From Actinomycetota bacterium (GTDB taxonomy: Bacteria; Actinomycetota; Acidimicrobiia; Acidimicrobiales; Ilumatobacteraceae), in assembly GCA_009702045.1 (NCBI GenBank), contig WLIV01000004.1, forward strand, positions 166,149 through 230,148: a stretch of DNA of 64,000 nucleotides, in the 5' to 3' direction. The position numbers and the translations under genes are program-made. The notes beneath the pieces are model-generated. The model was not told the origin of the DNA. It did not search any database and saw only the letters and a program-made list of their open reading frames with translations. Positions within the stretch are counted from its first letter, which is position 1, and each line of letters opens with the position of its first letter. This document shows, piece after piece, positions 1 through 9,062 of the stretch.

Positions 1-221
1 TGGTCTCGACGTTGGGTGCCGTGATGTACCGCCTGATCTACAGCGCCGACCACAGCGCGGCGGATGTGCTGGCCTCGGCCAACAACGTCTACACCGCGGG
101 TGGCGACATCCTGGTCAAGACCCAGGTGGGTGCCAAAGACTGGGTGACCTGTCGCATCGCATTGGCCCTAGCGAGTGGCCTCGGCACCCCGACACTCAAG
201 GGCTGTACCGTCCCGCGCTGA
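1..221 (+). CDS. C-terminal end of an unrecognised protein (truncated by window edge)
   Basis: An open frame (codons from base 3) enters from the left edge and stops with TGA at 219-221, so only about 72 C-terminal residues are visible. They include a short hydrophobic Ala/Leu stretch and end in TVPR. I do not recognise a family. The TTG at 12 is an unlikely start because the frame is open to the edge. The next gene starts 73 bases downstream with its own ribosome binding site, so operon membership is unclear. Confidence 0.5.
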   Translation, partial: VSTLGAVMYRLIYSADHSAADVLASANNVYTAGGDILVKTQVGAKDWVTCRIALALASGLGTPTLKGCTVPR

Positions 222-294
222 TGTGATGAATCCTGGTACGAGTGTTCCGTCTTGGCCGGGCACTCGGGCTAACATGCGCCCCCTGGAGCGTGAC

Positions 295-1071
295 ATGCAC
301 ATCAACGACTTTGCACTCGACTGGTTCAGCCTCGCCGGCAAGAACGCGATCGTGACCGGTGGCAACACCGGCCTCGGTCAGGCGTTCTCGTTGGCGCTCG
401 CCAAGGGTGGCGCCAACGTGCTGGTACCCAGCCTGGCCGACGACGACGGCACAACAAGGGCACTCATCGAGGGATGCGGCGTGCGGTACGAGTTCATGAC
501 GGCCGACATCACCACAGAGGGTGTGCCGCGCCAGGTGATCGAAGCCTGTATCGACCGCCTTGGCAGCGTTGATGTGCTGATCAACAGCGCTGGCATCTGC
601 CCGCTCGGGGAAGTGTTGGAGTTCGGTCGCGACAAGTGGGATGCCACCGTGCAGGTGAACCTCACCGCTGCATTCGAAATGAGCTTCGAAGCCGCCAAGT
701 ACATGGTGCCCCAGCGCAGCGGCAAGATCATCAACATCTGTTCGATGTTCAGCTTCCTCGGTGGCCGGTTGTCGTCGGCGTATGCCGCCACCAAGCACGG
801 CATCGCCGGGTTGACGAAGGCGTACTGCGACGAACTCGCCGAGCACAACATTCAAGTCAACGGGATTGCACCCGGCTACTACGCCACGGCCATCACCGCC
901 AACACGCGCAGTAACCCCGAGTCCAGCCGTCGCGTACTCGACCACATCCCCGCCGACCGCTGGGGTGATCCGGGTGATCTGATGGGCACGGTGGTGTTCC
1001 TCGCCAGTCGCGCCTCCGACTACGTCAACGGCCACATCCTGGCGGTGGACGGCGGTTACCTGGTCCGATGA
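295..1071 (+). CDS. SDR oxidoreductase, KduD-like (sugar-acid / polyol dehydrogenase)
   Basis: A short-chain dehydrogenase of 258 residues, predicted to be a cytoplasmic NAD(P)-dependent oxidoreductase. The N-terminal Rossmann motif reads GGNTGLGQ. The catalytic region has an NxxS-type serine (NICSMFS) followed by YAATKHG (Tyr and Lys). The C-terminus (ASDYVNGHILAVDGGYLVR) closely resembles 2-deoxy-gluconate / 2-dehydro-3-deoxy-gluconate dehydrogenases of the KduD type. ATG 295 is chosen because GGAG lies at 285-288 with 6-base spacing; an in-frame ATG at 274 lacks this. The next gene, an FGGY sugar kinase, overlaps by ATGA, so the two are co-translated and probably act on the same sugar, sugar acid or polyol. 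The substrate is not determinable from sequence. Confidence 0.85.
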   Translation: MHINDFALDWFSLAGKNAIVTGGNTGLGQAFSLALAKGGANVLVPSLADDDGTTRALIEGCGVRYEFMTADITTEGVPRQVIEACIDRLGSVDVLINSAGICPLGEVLEFGRDKWDATVQVNLTAAFEMSFEAAKYMVPQRSGKIINICSMFSFLGGRLSSAYAATKHGIAGLTKAYCDELAEHNIQVNGIAPGYYATAITANTRSNPESSRRVLDHIPADRWGDPGDLMGTVVFLASRASDYVNGHILAVDGGYLVR

Positions 1072-2504
1072 CCGGTCCGTACCTCATTGGCGTCGATTGT
1101 GGGACGCAGAGTGCAAAGGTCGTCGTCTACGACGCGGCCGGCACCGCCGTCGCTGGAGGGCAGCACATGCTGCGCCCGATGAGCCGACCGCAGCACGGTG
1201 TGGCCGTACATCCCGACGACGACCTGTGGACCTCCATCGCCGCGGCGAGCCGCCAAGCACTGGCGGCGTTCACCGGCGATCTCAGTGAGATCGTGGGTGT
1301 GGGTATCTGCCCGATTCGCTGCTGCAAGGCGTTCCTGCGGGCCGACGGCTCATTGGCCGAGCCACTGATCAGTTGGATGGACGACCGCGCCTACCAGTCC
1401 TACATGCCGGCCGATCCGGCTGTGCGGTACGCCACCACTTCCTCGGGTTACATCGCGCATCGCTTCACCGGCGAGTTCCGCGACACGGCGGCGAACAACA
1501 TCCTGTTGCAGTGGCCGATCGACACCGACACCTGGCAATGGAGCGACGATCCGGCGCTGTACAACGACTTCAACGTGCGCCGCGAGCAACTGCTGGAGCT
1601 GCAGATGCCCGGCGACATCATTGGCCAGGTGACCGCTGAGGCATCAGCAGCGACGGGTATTCCCGAGGGTGTGCCGGTGGTGGCCACGGCCAACGACAAG
1701 GCCGTCGAGATGCTCGGTTCCGGGTCGCTGGGGGAGCGCACCGCACTCGTGTCACTGGGCACCTACATCGCCGCGATGGTGCACGGGCACGAGAACCACA
1801 AGACCCCAGCCAACTTCTGGACGAACTTCGCCTGCCTGCCGCACCGTTACCTCTACGAGAGCAACGGTGTGCGACGCGGGATGTGGACCCTGACCTGGTT
1901 CCTCGACCTGCTCGGCGACGAGATGGCGGAACGAGCAGTGTCGCTGGGTCTGTCGCGCGAGCAGTACCTCGAGCGCGAGGCTGCGGCCGTGCCGGCCGGC
2001 AGCGATGGTTTGATGACCGTGCTGGACTGGTTGGCCACCACCGATAAACCCTTCCGCAAGGGGATGATGTTGGGCTTCGATGCCCGGCATTCGCGAGGGC
2101 ATGTGTATCGCAGCATTCTCGAGGCGATTGCGCTGACGATGAAGTTCCACGTCGACGCGATGTGCACCGAGTTGGGCATCTCCCTCGAGGAGATCGTCAT
2201 CTCGGGCGGCGGTGCGAACAGTCCGCTGTTCATGCAGATCTTCGCCGATGTGTTCGGTATCACGGCCTCGCGCAGCATCGACGGCGGGGGAGCGGCACTC
2301 GGCTCGGCAATGTGCGCCGCGGCGGCCATGGGTGTGCACCCCGATATCGAACGTGCCGCTGCAGCCATGGCCAAGGGGCGCGAGTCGTTCCTGCCCGATG
2401 CCGCGAACGGTGAGGTGTACCGGCAGATGGCCGCCACCGTGTACCACGACATCCGCAATCACACTGATGCGCTCTTCGAGCGCGCATACCCCATCTTCCA
2501 CTAA
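1068..2504 (+). CDS. FGGY-family carbohydrate kinase (xylulokinase-like)
   Basis: A 478-residue ATP-dependent sugar kinase with the two actin-like domains of the FGGY family. The first phosphate loop is DCGTQSAKVVVYD near residue 9. The region ATANDKAVEMLGSG (about residues 205-218) carries the likely catalytic aspartate. The C-terminal nucleotide-binding motif is ISGGGANSPLFMQIFADV. Length is normal for xylulokinase or related kinases. The ATG overlaps the stop of the SDR gene (ATGA), so they are translationally coupled. The KduD-like dehydrogenase could make the ketose or keto-acid that this enzyme phosphorylates. Sugar specificity cannot be read from sequence. Confidence 0.9.
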   Translation: MTGPYLIGVDCGTQSAKVVVYDAAGTAVAGGQHMLRPMSRPQHGVAVHPDDDLWTSIAAASRQALAAFTGDLSEIVGVGICPIRCCKAFLRADGSLAEPLISWMDDRAYQSYMPADPAVRYATTSSGYIAHRFTGEFRDTAANNILLQWPIDTDTWQWSDDPALYNDFNVRREQLLELQMPGDIIGQVTAEASAATGIPEGVPVVATANDKAVEMLGSGSLGERTALVSLGTYIAAMVHGHENHKTPANFWTNFACLPHRYLYESNGVRRGMWTLTWFLDLLGDEMAERAVSLGLSREQYLEREAAAVPAGSDGLMTVLDWLATTDKPFRKGMMLGFDARHSRGHVYRSILEAIALTMKFHVDAMCTELGISLEEIVISGGGANSPLFMQIFADVFGITASRSIDGGGAALGSAMCAAAAMGVHPDIERAAAAMAKGRESFLPDAANGEVYRQMAATVYHDIRNHTDALFERAYPIFH

Positions 2505-2528
2505 GTCGCGAACAAAGGAACACCCACC

Positions 2529-3974
2529 ATGTCCCTCACCCGATCCGAAATCGTCGAGCAACTGCGGGCACTCGTCGGCGTCCACCAGGTCGTCATCGAC
2601 GAGCAGACGCTTCGTGAGCGCAGTATCGACAACTTCCGCAAGCTGCAGAACATCTTCAACGTCTACACGGGTCCTTTCCCAGCGGCGGTGGTGAGCGTGC
2701 GCAGCACCGCGGAGGCTGCCGCCGTGTTGGCTTTCGCCGACGCGAATGGCGTGAACGTGGTGGCGCGCACGGGAGGCACCGCCACCGAGGGCGGCCTGGA
2801 AACGCCGGTGGAGAACTCGATCGTGCTCGACGGCGGGTTGATGAACCAGATCCTCACCATCGACACGTACAACATGCAGGCGACTGCGCAGTGCGGTGTT
2901 CCCCTCCAACGACTGGAGGACGAGGTGCGCAAGCACGGTCTCACCACCGGCCACTCGCCGCAGTCGAAGCCGATTGCCAGCATGGGCGGACTGGTGGCCA
3001 CGCGGAGCATCGGGCAGTTCTCCACGCTGTACGGCGGTATCGAGGACATGGTCGTGGGCTGTGAAGTCGTGTTCCCCGGTGGTCAGGTGTCGCGGATCAA
3101 GAACGTGCCGCGTCGTGCCGCCGGCCCCGACATCCGCCATCTGGTGATCGGGAACGAAGGTGCGTTGTGCTTCATCACCGAGGTGACGGTGAAGCTGTTC
3201 CCGTACATGCCGGAGAACAACACGTTCGTGGGCTGGACGATGAAGGACATGAAGGTCGGCTTCGAGGTGCTACGTGAGGTGATGGTGGCCGGCTACAAGC
3301 CGTCCGTCGCCCGCCTGTACGACTATGAGGACGGTCAACTGCACTTCTCGAACTTCGTGCCTGCTGACGAGTGCATCGTGCTGTTCATGGCCGAGGGCAA
3401 CGAGGGGATCGTGAAGGCCACTGCAGAAGGCATCCGCGAGATCGCAGCCACGCATCCGGGATGCACGCCGGTGGAGGCGCATCACCTGGAGGAGTGGTTC
3501 GCTGATCTGGTGTGGGGCCCCGACAAGGTGACCCGCGAGGACAATCGCATCCGCGACACCCGCAACGTCAACCGCACCACTGAGGTGTCTGCTGACTGGA
3601 GCTCGATCCAGCAGATCTACGACGCGGTGATCCCGCGCATCCGCGCCGAGATCAAGGGCATCACCCTGCTGGGCGGCCACTCGTCGCACAGCTACATCAA
3701 CGGCACGAACATGTACTTCAACTACTTCTACGACCTCATCGACTGCGAGCCGGTGGACGAGACCGAGAAGTACTACCTGCCGATCATCAAGATCATCGTC
3801 GAGGAGACGTTGCGGTTCGGTGGATCGATCGTGCACCACCACGGCATCGGCAAGGCACGCGCTCGCTGGGTGAAGGATGAGTACGGGTCGTCGTACCCAA
3901 TGCTCGCCGCGTTGAAGACTGCCTTCGATCCGAACGGCGTGATGAACATGGGAACCATCTACCCACTCACGTGA
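2529..3974 (+). CDS. FAD-linked oxidase (GlcD / alkyl-DHAP-synthase-like)
   Basis: A 481-residue flavoprotein of the PCMH/VAO type with an FAD_binding_4 domain followed by a FAD-oxidase C domain. The N-terminal half has the FAD-pyrophosphate region RTGGTATEGG (about residue 80) and GHSPQSKPIASMGGLVAT. The C-terminal half ends HHHGIGKARARW...DPNGVMNMGTIYP, typical of glycolate oxidase GlcD, D-lactate dehydrogenase and alkylglycerone-phosphate synthase homologues. AAAGGA about 8 bases upstream supports ATG 2529. It follows the kinase by 24 bases and is probably in the same operon, so it may oxidise a hydroxy acid in the same pathway. Its last 8 bases overlap the convergent acyltransferase gene. 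Confidence 0.85.
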   Translation: MSLTRSEIVEQLRALVGVHQVVIDEQTLRERSIDNFRKLQNIFNVYTGPFPAAVVSVRSTAEAAAVLAFADANGVNVVARTGGTATEGGLETPVENSIVLDGGLMNQILTIDTYNMQATAQCGVPLQRLEDEVRKHGLTTGHSPQSKPIASMGGLVATRSIGQFSTLYGGIEDMVVGCEVVFPGGQVSRIKNVPRRAAGPDIRHLVIGNEGALCFITEVTVKLFPYMPENNTFVGWTMKDMKVGFEVLREVMVAGYKPSVARLYDYEDGQLHFSNFVPADECIVLFMAEGNEGIVKATAEGIREIAATHPGCTPVEAHHLEEWFADLVWGPDKVTREDNRIRDTRNVNRTTEVSADWSSIQQIYDAVIPRIRAEIKGITLLGGHSSHSYINGTNMYFNYFYDLIDCEPVDETEKYYLPIIKIIVEETLRFGGSIVHHHGIGKARARWVKDEYGSSYPMLAALKTAFDPNGVMNMGTIYPLT

Positions 3975-6102
3975 CCTCGAGCGACGCCTTCACCAACAGC
4001 GTGAGGTAGGGCGCGAGGAACAGGCTGTAGGTGTTGTTGATGTGGTTCGTGTCGAGGTACACGGCCATGTTGCCAATCACCGCAGGGCACACGTCGGCGC
4101 TGCAGAACCAGTCGCTGGTGTCGTAGAACAGCGCCCCGGTTCGGGCGGCGAGATCGCGTTCCAGCTCGTTCTCGCGGGTGTCGACGTTCCTCGTGACGCT
4201 CAGGTTGCAGCCGCTGATATGGCGCGGTCGGCTTGCCAGGCAGCGGTCGACCTGCCGTCCGGCGATCGGAGTGTCGCTGAGCAGCAACACTTTCTTGCCG
4301 GCGGCAGTGAGAGTGGTGATCGTGTGCTCCAGTGCCGCGGCCCACGTTGCGTCGGAGATGGACCGCAACTGGCCGCCTACGTTGCGGAAGTAGTGCTTGC
4401 GCCACTGGTTGATGATGACCAACTGGGTGTCGGAGGCGGCGATGGCAGCGATCGAATTGGCCCTCCACTTGTCGCACGCCGGATAGGTCGTGGCCTTGTC
4501 GCGCATCACGGACATCGTGGCGGCGGAGCAGATCTTCTTGGCGACGACGTCGAGGCGCCAGTGCTGTTCGGTCGCGGCGGCCTCCAGCCCGGTGAACCAT
4601 TGCGTGACGTGGCTGTCGCCGAAGATCGTGATCGCCAGCGGCGCGCCGACATCGCCGCGCTGGCAGCCGGACGGTGAGGTTCCACTGAAGCTGACGAGGC
4701 AGCCATCGGTCCAGATGCCGAAGTCGTCCCCGGCCTGCTTGCTGACCGGGGGTGTGATGTTCTCTGGCAGCAGATCGTTGGTTGCCGAGGCAGCGATCAG
4801 CGGCTGCAACTCCTGGGCGATCTTTGCGTCGAGCTGCTGCTGCCACGAAGGTGGTGGCACGGTGCTTGCAGTCTCAGCAGTCGTGCTGGTGGCCGTAGTC
4901 GTGCTGGTGGATGCACTCGTGCTGGCGGCCGTGGGCGCCACGTAGCCAGTGCTGAAGTGCACATCGTCGGTCGCCCGACCGACGATCACTGCGCCGCCGA
5001 GCACCAGCGCGATCGTCACGGCACCCATGATCAGCGAACGGCGTGCGGATCGCGTCAACAGTGGATGGTGGCGCAGCGGATTCTCCAGTAACCAGAAGCT
5101 CAATGCGGCCAGTGCGACTGCACCGACGAGCACACCGGCCCGCTGCAGAACACTGGGAGCGTCGATCCGATCGTGGAGAATCATCAGTAGCGGCCAGTGC
5201 CAGAGGTAGATGCCGTACGATCGCCCGCCGATCCACTGCAGCGGGGCGAGCGATAGCAGCTGGCCGGGGGCGCCGCTGGCGCCGATCGACAGGATGACGG
5301 CCACCGTGCCCAGCACGGGCACGAGCGCGGCGATTCCGGGGAACGGTGTGGCGGCGTCGAACCGGAAGATGCTGTAACCGATCGCGGCCAGCCCCAACCA
5401 GCCCAGCAGCGAGCGCCACGGCAGCCGGTGGCGCGCCGCGAAGGCGAATGCACACAACGCACCCAGGGCGAGCTCCCACGCCCGCGACCAACTTGCGAAG
5501 TAGCCCCACACCGGGTTCGTGCGAGTGAGGTGGACGCCGAGAGTCAGGCTGGCTCCGGTGACGACGAGGCACACCGCCACGCCGGCCCGGGTGAGGTTGC
5601 GGCCCAGTCGCCAGGTGAGCGCCAGCAGCCCGGGCCACACCACGTAGAACTGCTCCTCCACGGCCAGCGACCACCAGTGCTGTAGCAACGAGGGTGGGCG
5701 AGTGGCTTGCAGGTAGTCGGCGCCGACCGCGGCGAAGTGGAAGTTCGCGAGGAAGCCGCCGGCCCACAACGTGTCGGTTGCGGTCTGGTGAGCGCGCACC
5801 GGGTCGAGCAGCCAGTCGGCCAGCACCAGCGTCACCAGCAGGACGAGCGTGGCAGTCGGCAGCAGACGGCGGGCGCGACGCGCATAGAAGTTGCGCAATG
5901 AGATGCGATGGGTCGATTCGTGCTCGCGCCGCAGCAGTGACGTGATCAGGAAACCGGAGACGACGAAGAACACATCGACACCGACGTAGCCGCCGCTGAA
6001 CCCGAATCCGGCGTGATACAAGAGCACGCTGGCGACAGCGACTGCCCGCAGGCCTTCAATCTCGCCCAACAGGGGCGACTCCCTCTGGGTGGAGACTGCC
6101 AT
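3967..6102 (-). CDS. Acyltransferase-3 / SGNH-hydrolase fusion (OafA/YrhL type)
   Basis: A 711-residue integral membrane protein. Residues about 1-380 form an Acyl_transf_3 domain with about ten membrane helices, beginning EIEGLRAVAVASVLLYHAG and containing the typical GVDVFFVVSGFLITSLL. A Thr/Ser/Ala-rich linker of about 40 residues follows, then a C-terminal SGNH/GDSL-like domain with FGDSHVTQWF as block I. Proteins of this architecture O-acetylate cell-surface polysaccharides, moving acyl groups across the membrane to the extracytoplasmic SGNH domain. ATG 6102 is chosen because longer reading runs into the histidine kinase gene. It starts 11 bases after that kinase's stop, so it may be co-transcribed with the two-component system. 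Confidence 0.9.
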   Translation of the reverse strand: MAVSTQRESPLLGEIEGLRAVAVASVLLYHAGFGFSGGYVGVDVFFVVSGFLITSLLRREHESTHRISLRNFYARRARRLLPTATLVLLVTLVLADWLLDPVRAHQTATDTLWAGGFLANFHFAAVGADYLQATRPPSLLQHWWSLAVEEQFYVVWPGLLALTWRLGRNLTRAGVAVCLVVTGASLTLGVHLTRTNPVWGYFASWSRAWELALGALCAFAFAARHRLPWRSLLGWLGLAAIGYSIFRFDAATPFPGIAALVPVLGTVAVILSIGASGAPGQLLSLAPLQWIGGRSYGIYLWHWPLLMILHDRIDAPSVLQRAGVLVGAVALAALSFWLLENPLRHHPLLTRSARRSLIMGAVTIALVLGGAVIVGRATDDVHFSTGYVAPTAASTSASTSTTTATSTTAETASTVPPPSWQQQLDAKIAQELQPLIAASATNDLLPENITPPVSKQAGDDFGIWTDGCLVSFSGTSPSGCQRGDVGAPLAITIFGDSHVTQWFTGLEAAATEQHWRLDVVAKKICSAATMSVMRDKATTYPACDKWRANSIAAIAASDTQLVIINQWRKHYFRNVGGQLRSISDATWAAALEHTITTLTAAGKKVLLLSDTPIAGRQVDRCLASRPRHISGCNLSVTRNVDTRENELERDLAARTGALFYDTSDWFCSADVCPAVIGNMAVYLDTNHINNTYSLFLAPYLTLLVKASLEVT

Positions 6103-6113
6103 TGAGTCGGAGC

Positions 6114-7466
6114 CTAATGGGGGAGGGTGAGCACGACCTGCAATCCGCCTTCGGGTGCGTCGGCGAGCGTCAGCGATCCACCAGACGCCCTCGCGAGAGA
6201 AACGGCGATGGGCAGACCCAGCCCGGTTCCTGTCGCCGTGGGATGCTGGCGCCAGAACCGACGGGTGGCCCGCTGCTTGTCCTCGTCGGAGAGTCCGGGT
6301 CCTTGGTCGCTGACGCTGAGGGTGCACCGGTCGTGTTGCTGCGCTACCCGCACCACGATCGTGGAGCCCGACGGTGAGACGTTGAGGGCGTTATCCAACG
6401 TGTTGTCGAGGATCTGCTCAACCGCACCAGCGGCAGCGGATGCCAGCACAGGGGCCTCGGCACCTTCCACTCGCAGCGTCACGCCCGACAGTTCAGCAAG
6501 GGCGCTCCAGGTGTCCGTGCGCTGGAGTGCGAGGTTGGCGAGATCCACCTCGACAACGGGCTGCGCTTCGTCAGCACGCGCCAGTTGCAGCAGATCGGCC
6601 ACCAGCGTGGCCAATCGCGTGGTTTCATCAATTGCCGCGTCCAACTCCTCGGCATCGGCATTGTTCATCCGCGCCTGCAGGTTCTCCAGCCGCAGTCGCA
6701 TAGCCGTCAGCGGGGTGCGCAATTGGTGCGAGGCATCGGCGACGAACGAGCGCTGTTCCTCCAGCATGACTGCGAGGCGGTCTGCCATGAGCGTCATGGT
6801 GGCCGACAGCGCCCGCAACTCGGGCGGCCCATCGTCGCCGACCTCTTTCGTGGTGAGATCGCCCTCGGCGAAGCGACGGGCAGCGCGCTCGAGACGACGG
6901 ATCGGGCGAGTGACGGAACGAGCGATGACCCACCCGACAGAGGCCATCACCGCCAAGATGGTGAGGCCGATGAGCACCAGACCCAGCCAAAACCGATGCA
7001 CGGTGGAGTCCACTCGACTGGTAGCGAGTGTGATGCGCAATGCTCCGTGCACTGCGTCACCGGACGTGATGGGGAGTGCCACGTAGACGAAGTCGCTCTG
7101 AAGTGTGGAGGAGTAGCGAGTGCCGCTCGAATACCGTCCAGCGAGTGCCTCGGCGATTTCCGGTCTGGTGGACAGATCGCGACGAATCGGTTGCTCGGTG
7201 TCGATCAGCGAGGTTCCCTCAGCATCGACCACGACCACCCGGGCGCCCGTGCGGTCTTCGTACGTCAGAGCGGCCTGCGGGTCGGGGGTGATGCCGTTCT
7301 GTAGATCGTCCTCGTAAATGCCAGCGATGACGTACGCGTCATGCTCGATGCCACCGGTGAAACGTTCCACCTCGCGCTGCGCGAAGAAGATTGCCAGCGG
7401 CAACTCCAGCAACAGCAGTACGACGACCGTGATCGTGAGGTAACCGAGCAGCAGACGTTTGGTCAC
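6114..7466 (-). CDS. Two-component sensor histidine kinase
   Basis: A 450-residue membrane sensor kinase. A TM helix near residues 8-28 is followed by an extracytoplasmic sensing region of about 120 residues, a second TM (about 160-182), a HAMP-like linker (RSVTRPIRRLERAARRFAEG), a HisKA domain with phospho-acceptor His about residue 247 in DASHQLRTPLTAMRL, and an HATPase_c domain with N box DNTLDNALNV, G1 DQGPGLSDED and G2 GTGLGLPIA. GTG 7466 is preceded by AGAGGG at good spacing, 4 bases after the response-regulator stop. With that regulator it forms a cognate pair. The signal is unknown; the exported-protein gene divergent from the pair is a likely target. Confidence 0.93.
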   Translation of the reverse strand: MTKRLLLGYLTITVVVLLLLELPLAIFFAQREVERFTGGIEHDAYVIAGIYEDDLQNGITPDPQAALTYEDRTGARVVVVDAEGTSLIDTEQPIRRDLSTRPEIAEALAGRYSSGTRYSSTLQSDFVYVALPITSGDAVHGALRITLATSRVDSTVHRFWLGLVLIGLTILAVMASVGWVIARSVTRPIRRLERAARRFAEGDLTTKEVGDDGPPELRALSATMTLMADRLAVMLEEQRSFVADASHQLRTPLTAMRLRLENLQARMNNADAEELDAAIDETTRLATLVADLLQLARADEAQPVVEVDLANLALQRTDTWSALAELSGVTLRVEGAEAPVLASAAAGAVEQILDNTLDNALNVSPSGSTIVVRVAQQHDRCTLSVSDQGPGLSDEDKQRATRRFWRQHPTATGTGLGLPIAVSLARASGGSLTLADAPEGGLQVVLTLPH

Positions 7467-7470
7467 GGTG

Positions 7471-8136
7471 TCAGCCCTCTGTGAGCCGGTAGCCGACCGA
7501 GCGCACCGTCTCGATCATCTCGGGACGCAGCTTCTTGCGCAACGAGGCGACATGCACGTCGAGTGTCTTGGTGGAGCCCCACCAGTGCTCGTCCCACACT
7601 TCGTGGATCAGTTGTTCTCGGCTGCGCACGGCCCCGGGATCGGCAGCCAGGCACAGCAGCAGGTCGTACTCCTTGGGGGTCAACGCGATGGTGTCGCCTC
7701 CGAGCGTGACGGTCCGCGAACGCTGGTCGAGCACGAGATCACCCACCGTGATCGCGCGTGCGGGGACCGCCGCGTCGTCAGTCTTCGTCCGTCTGGTGAC
7801 GGCGCGGATTCTGGCAACCAACTCTCGGAATCCGAACGGCTTGACGACGTAGTCGTCCGCACCGAGTTCGAGCAGGATCACGCGGTCGATCTCCTCACCG
7901 CGTGCCGACACCACGATGATGGGGACGGCGCTTCGCTCGCGCAGCCGTTGGCACACCACTCGACCCTCCAGGTCGGGCAGACCGAGGTCGAGCAACACGA
8001 TGTCGCACGGTGGCGCAGCCAGCGCGGCGGCACCCGTGGCGGCGACGATGACGTCGAACCCCTCGCGAATGAGACCTTCAGCGAGCGGTACTGAGATCGA
8101 CGGATCGTCCTCGACCAGGAGAAGTTGCACGATCAC
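7471..8136 (-). CDS. OmpR/PhoB-family response regulator
   Basis: A 221-residue DNA-binding response regulator, first gene of the operon with the histidine kinase. The receiver domain (1-about 118) has acidic pocket EDD (9-11) and phospho-acceptor Asp50 in IVLLDLGLPD; the conserved Lys is in DYVVKPFGF. The C-terminal winged helix is OmpR type (LTPKEYDLLLCLA, then LIHEVWD and the recognition-helix region DVHVASLRKKL). Two in-frame GTG codons (8136 and 8130) are possible starts; AGG is better spaced for 8130. The product should activate or repress promoters in the 97-base region shared with the divergent exported-protein gene. Confidence 0.93.
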   Translation of the reverse strand: MIVQLLLVEDDPSISVPLAEGLIREGFDVIVAATGAAALAAPPCDIVLLDLGLPDLEGRVVCQRLRERSAVPIIVVSARGEEIDRVILLELGADDYVVKPFGFRELVARIRAVTRRTKTDDAAVPARAITVGDLVLDQRSRTVTLGGDTIALTPKEYDLLLCLAADPGAVRSREQLIHEVWDEHWWGSTKTLDVHVASLRKKLRPEMIETVRSVGYRLTEG

Positions 8137-8233
8137 AGCCTGTCACGCATGGGAACGGCAATGCCTCGTCCTTGGCCAAACCATTACCTTCAGCTGGCCT
8201 CCTGCTCGCCTGACGGGGCGTACCGTCACCGAC

Positions 8234-8743
8234 ATGAAGCGCAACCAAATCCTCACCGCAGCAGCGATCCTCGCCGTCGGCGTCTCCGGTGCCGTCGCAG
8301 TGGCAGCGAATGTCGGCATTATGAACGCCGCTGACAGCAACTCTGTCGGCAACGTCACCTCTGCCACCGACCTGCTCACCAACAACACACAGGTCGTCGA
8401 CGTCTACCTCGGCTCCGACTCGGTGCCGGGCGGCGGCCAGCAGTTCACGGTCGATATCGCCGGTGCCGTCACGGTGTCGTCGTCGACGAGCAAGATTCGC
8501 CTCGACCAGGTAGAGCCCACCACTGGCTGGACATGGTCGCTGAGCCAATCACAGGCAGACACGCTGATGGTGAGCTTCACCAACGGCACCCGCACCATCG
8601 AGTTCACCGCCACGGCGGATGCCAACGGCACCATCACGGCGAGCGTCAACGAGCCGACGATTGTGTTGCCGCCGGCCAACCAGCCCTCCAACAACGGCGG
8701 CCACGATGACGACGAGTACGAAGGTGGTGGCGACGATGACTGA
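8234..8743 (+). CDS. Exported protein with acidic C-terminal tail, function unknown
   Basis: A 169-residue protein whose N-terminus is a signal-peptide or signal-anchor sequence (KRNQ, then about 20 hydrophobic Ala/Val/Ile residues from residue 7). The middle is Thr/Ser-rich and predicted beta-like (VDVYLGSDSVPGGGQQFTVD). The tail is extremely acidic and Gly-rich (HDDDEYEGGGDDD), which could bind divalent cations. I recognise no family. It is divergent from the two-component operon and opens a four-gene set with a small Pro/Ala-rich membrane protein, ApbE and a ferric-reductase-like protein, so it probably works at the membrane with a flavin/heme redox system. The next gene overlaps its last 8 bases. 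Confidence 0.7.
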   Translation: MKRNQILTAAAILAVGVSGAVAVAANVGIMNAADSNSVGNVTSATDLLTNNTQVVDVYLGSDSVPGGGQQFTVDIAGAVTVSSSTSKIRLDQVEPTTGWTWSLSQSQADTLMVSFTNGTRTIEFTATADANGTITASVNEPTIVLPPANQPSNNGGHDDDEYEGGGDDD

Positions 8744-9062
8744 CGCCCCTGTTCGGACAGTTCGGCGCAAGCCCGCTGCCGGCGCGAAGATCGCAGCGGC
8801 AGGTGTTGGCATGACGGTGATGTTCGGTCTGGTGGGAGCAATGGCGCTCGCCCAGAATCGCGGCTCGTCCACGCCCCAGCCGGCGGCGCCCACTGCCCCT
8901 GCGCAAATCGTCGTGGTGATCCACCCGGGAACGGCCACGGGCGCGGTCACCGGCACACCAACGGTCAACGCCTCCTCGAAGCCAATCCAACTGGCAGCCA
9001 AACCGGTCGTGCGCCAGGCACCCGCACAGGCCCCCGCAGCGAAGACCAGTGGTAGTCGCTGA
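8736..9062 (+). CDS. Small single-pass membrane protein, Ala/Pro-rich tail
   Basis: A 108-residue protein: a basic N-terminus (VRTVRRKPAAGAK), one membrane helix (about residues 19-41), then an extracytoplasmic Ala/Pro/Thr-rich low-complexity tail. ATG 8736 overlaps the previous stop by 8 bases and has the G-rich AAGGTGG upstream. It shares an overlap with the ApbE start, so the three genes are translationally coupled. It resembles the N-terminal anchor and linker of actinobacterial FMN-binding proteins that sit in such loci. However, I see no complete FMN_bind domain or canonical S/T-G-A-T/S flavinylation site; the nearest string is TATGAVT. Function unassigned. Confidence 0.65.
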   Translation: MTDAPVRTVRRKPAAGAKIAAAGVGMTVMFGLVGAMALAQNRGSSTPQPAAPTAPAQIVVVIHPGTATGAVTGTPTVNASSKPIQLAAKPVVRQAPAQAPAAKTSGSR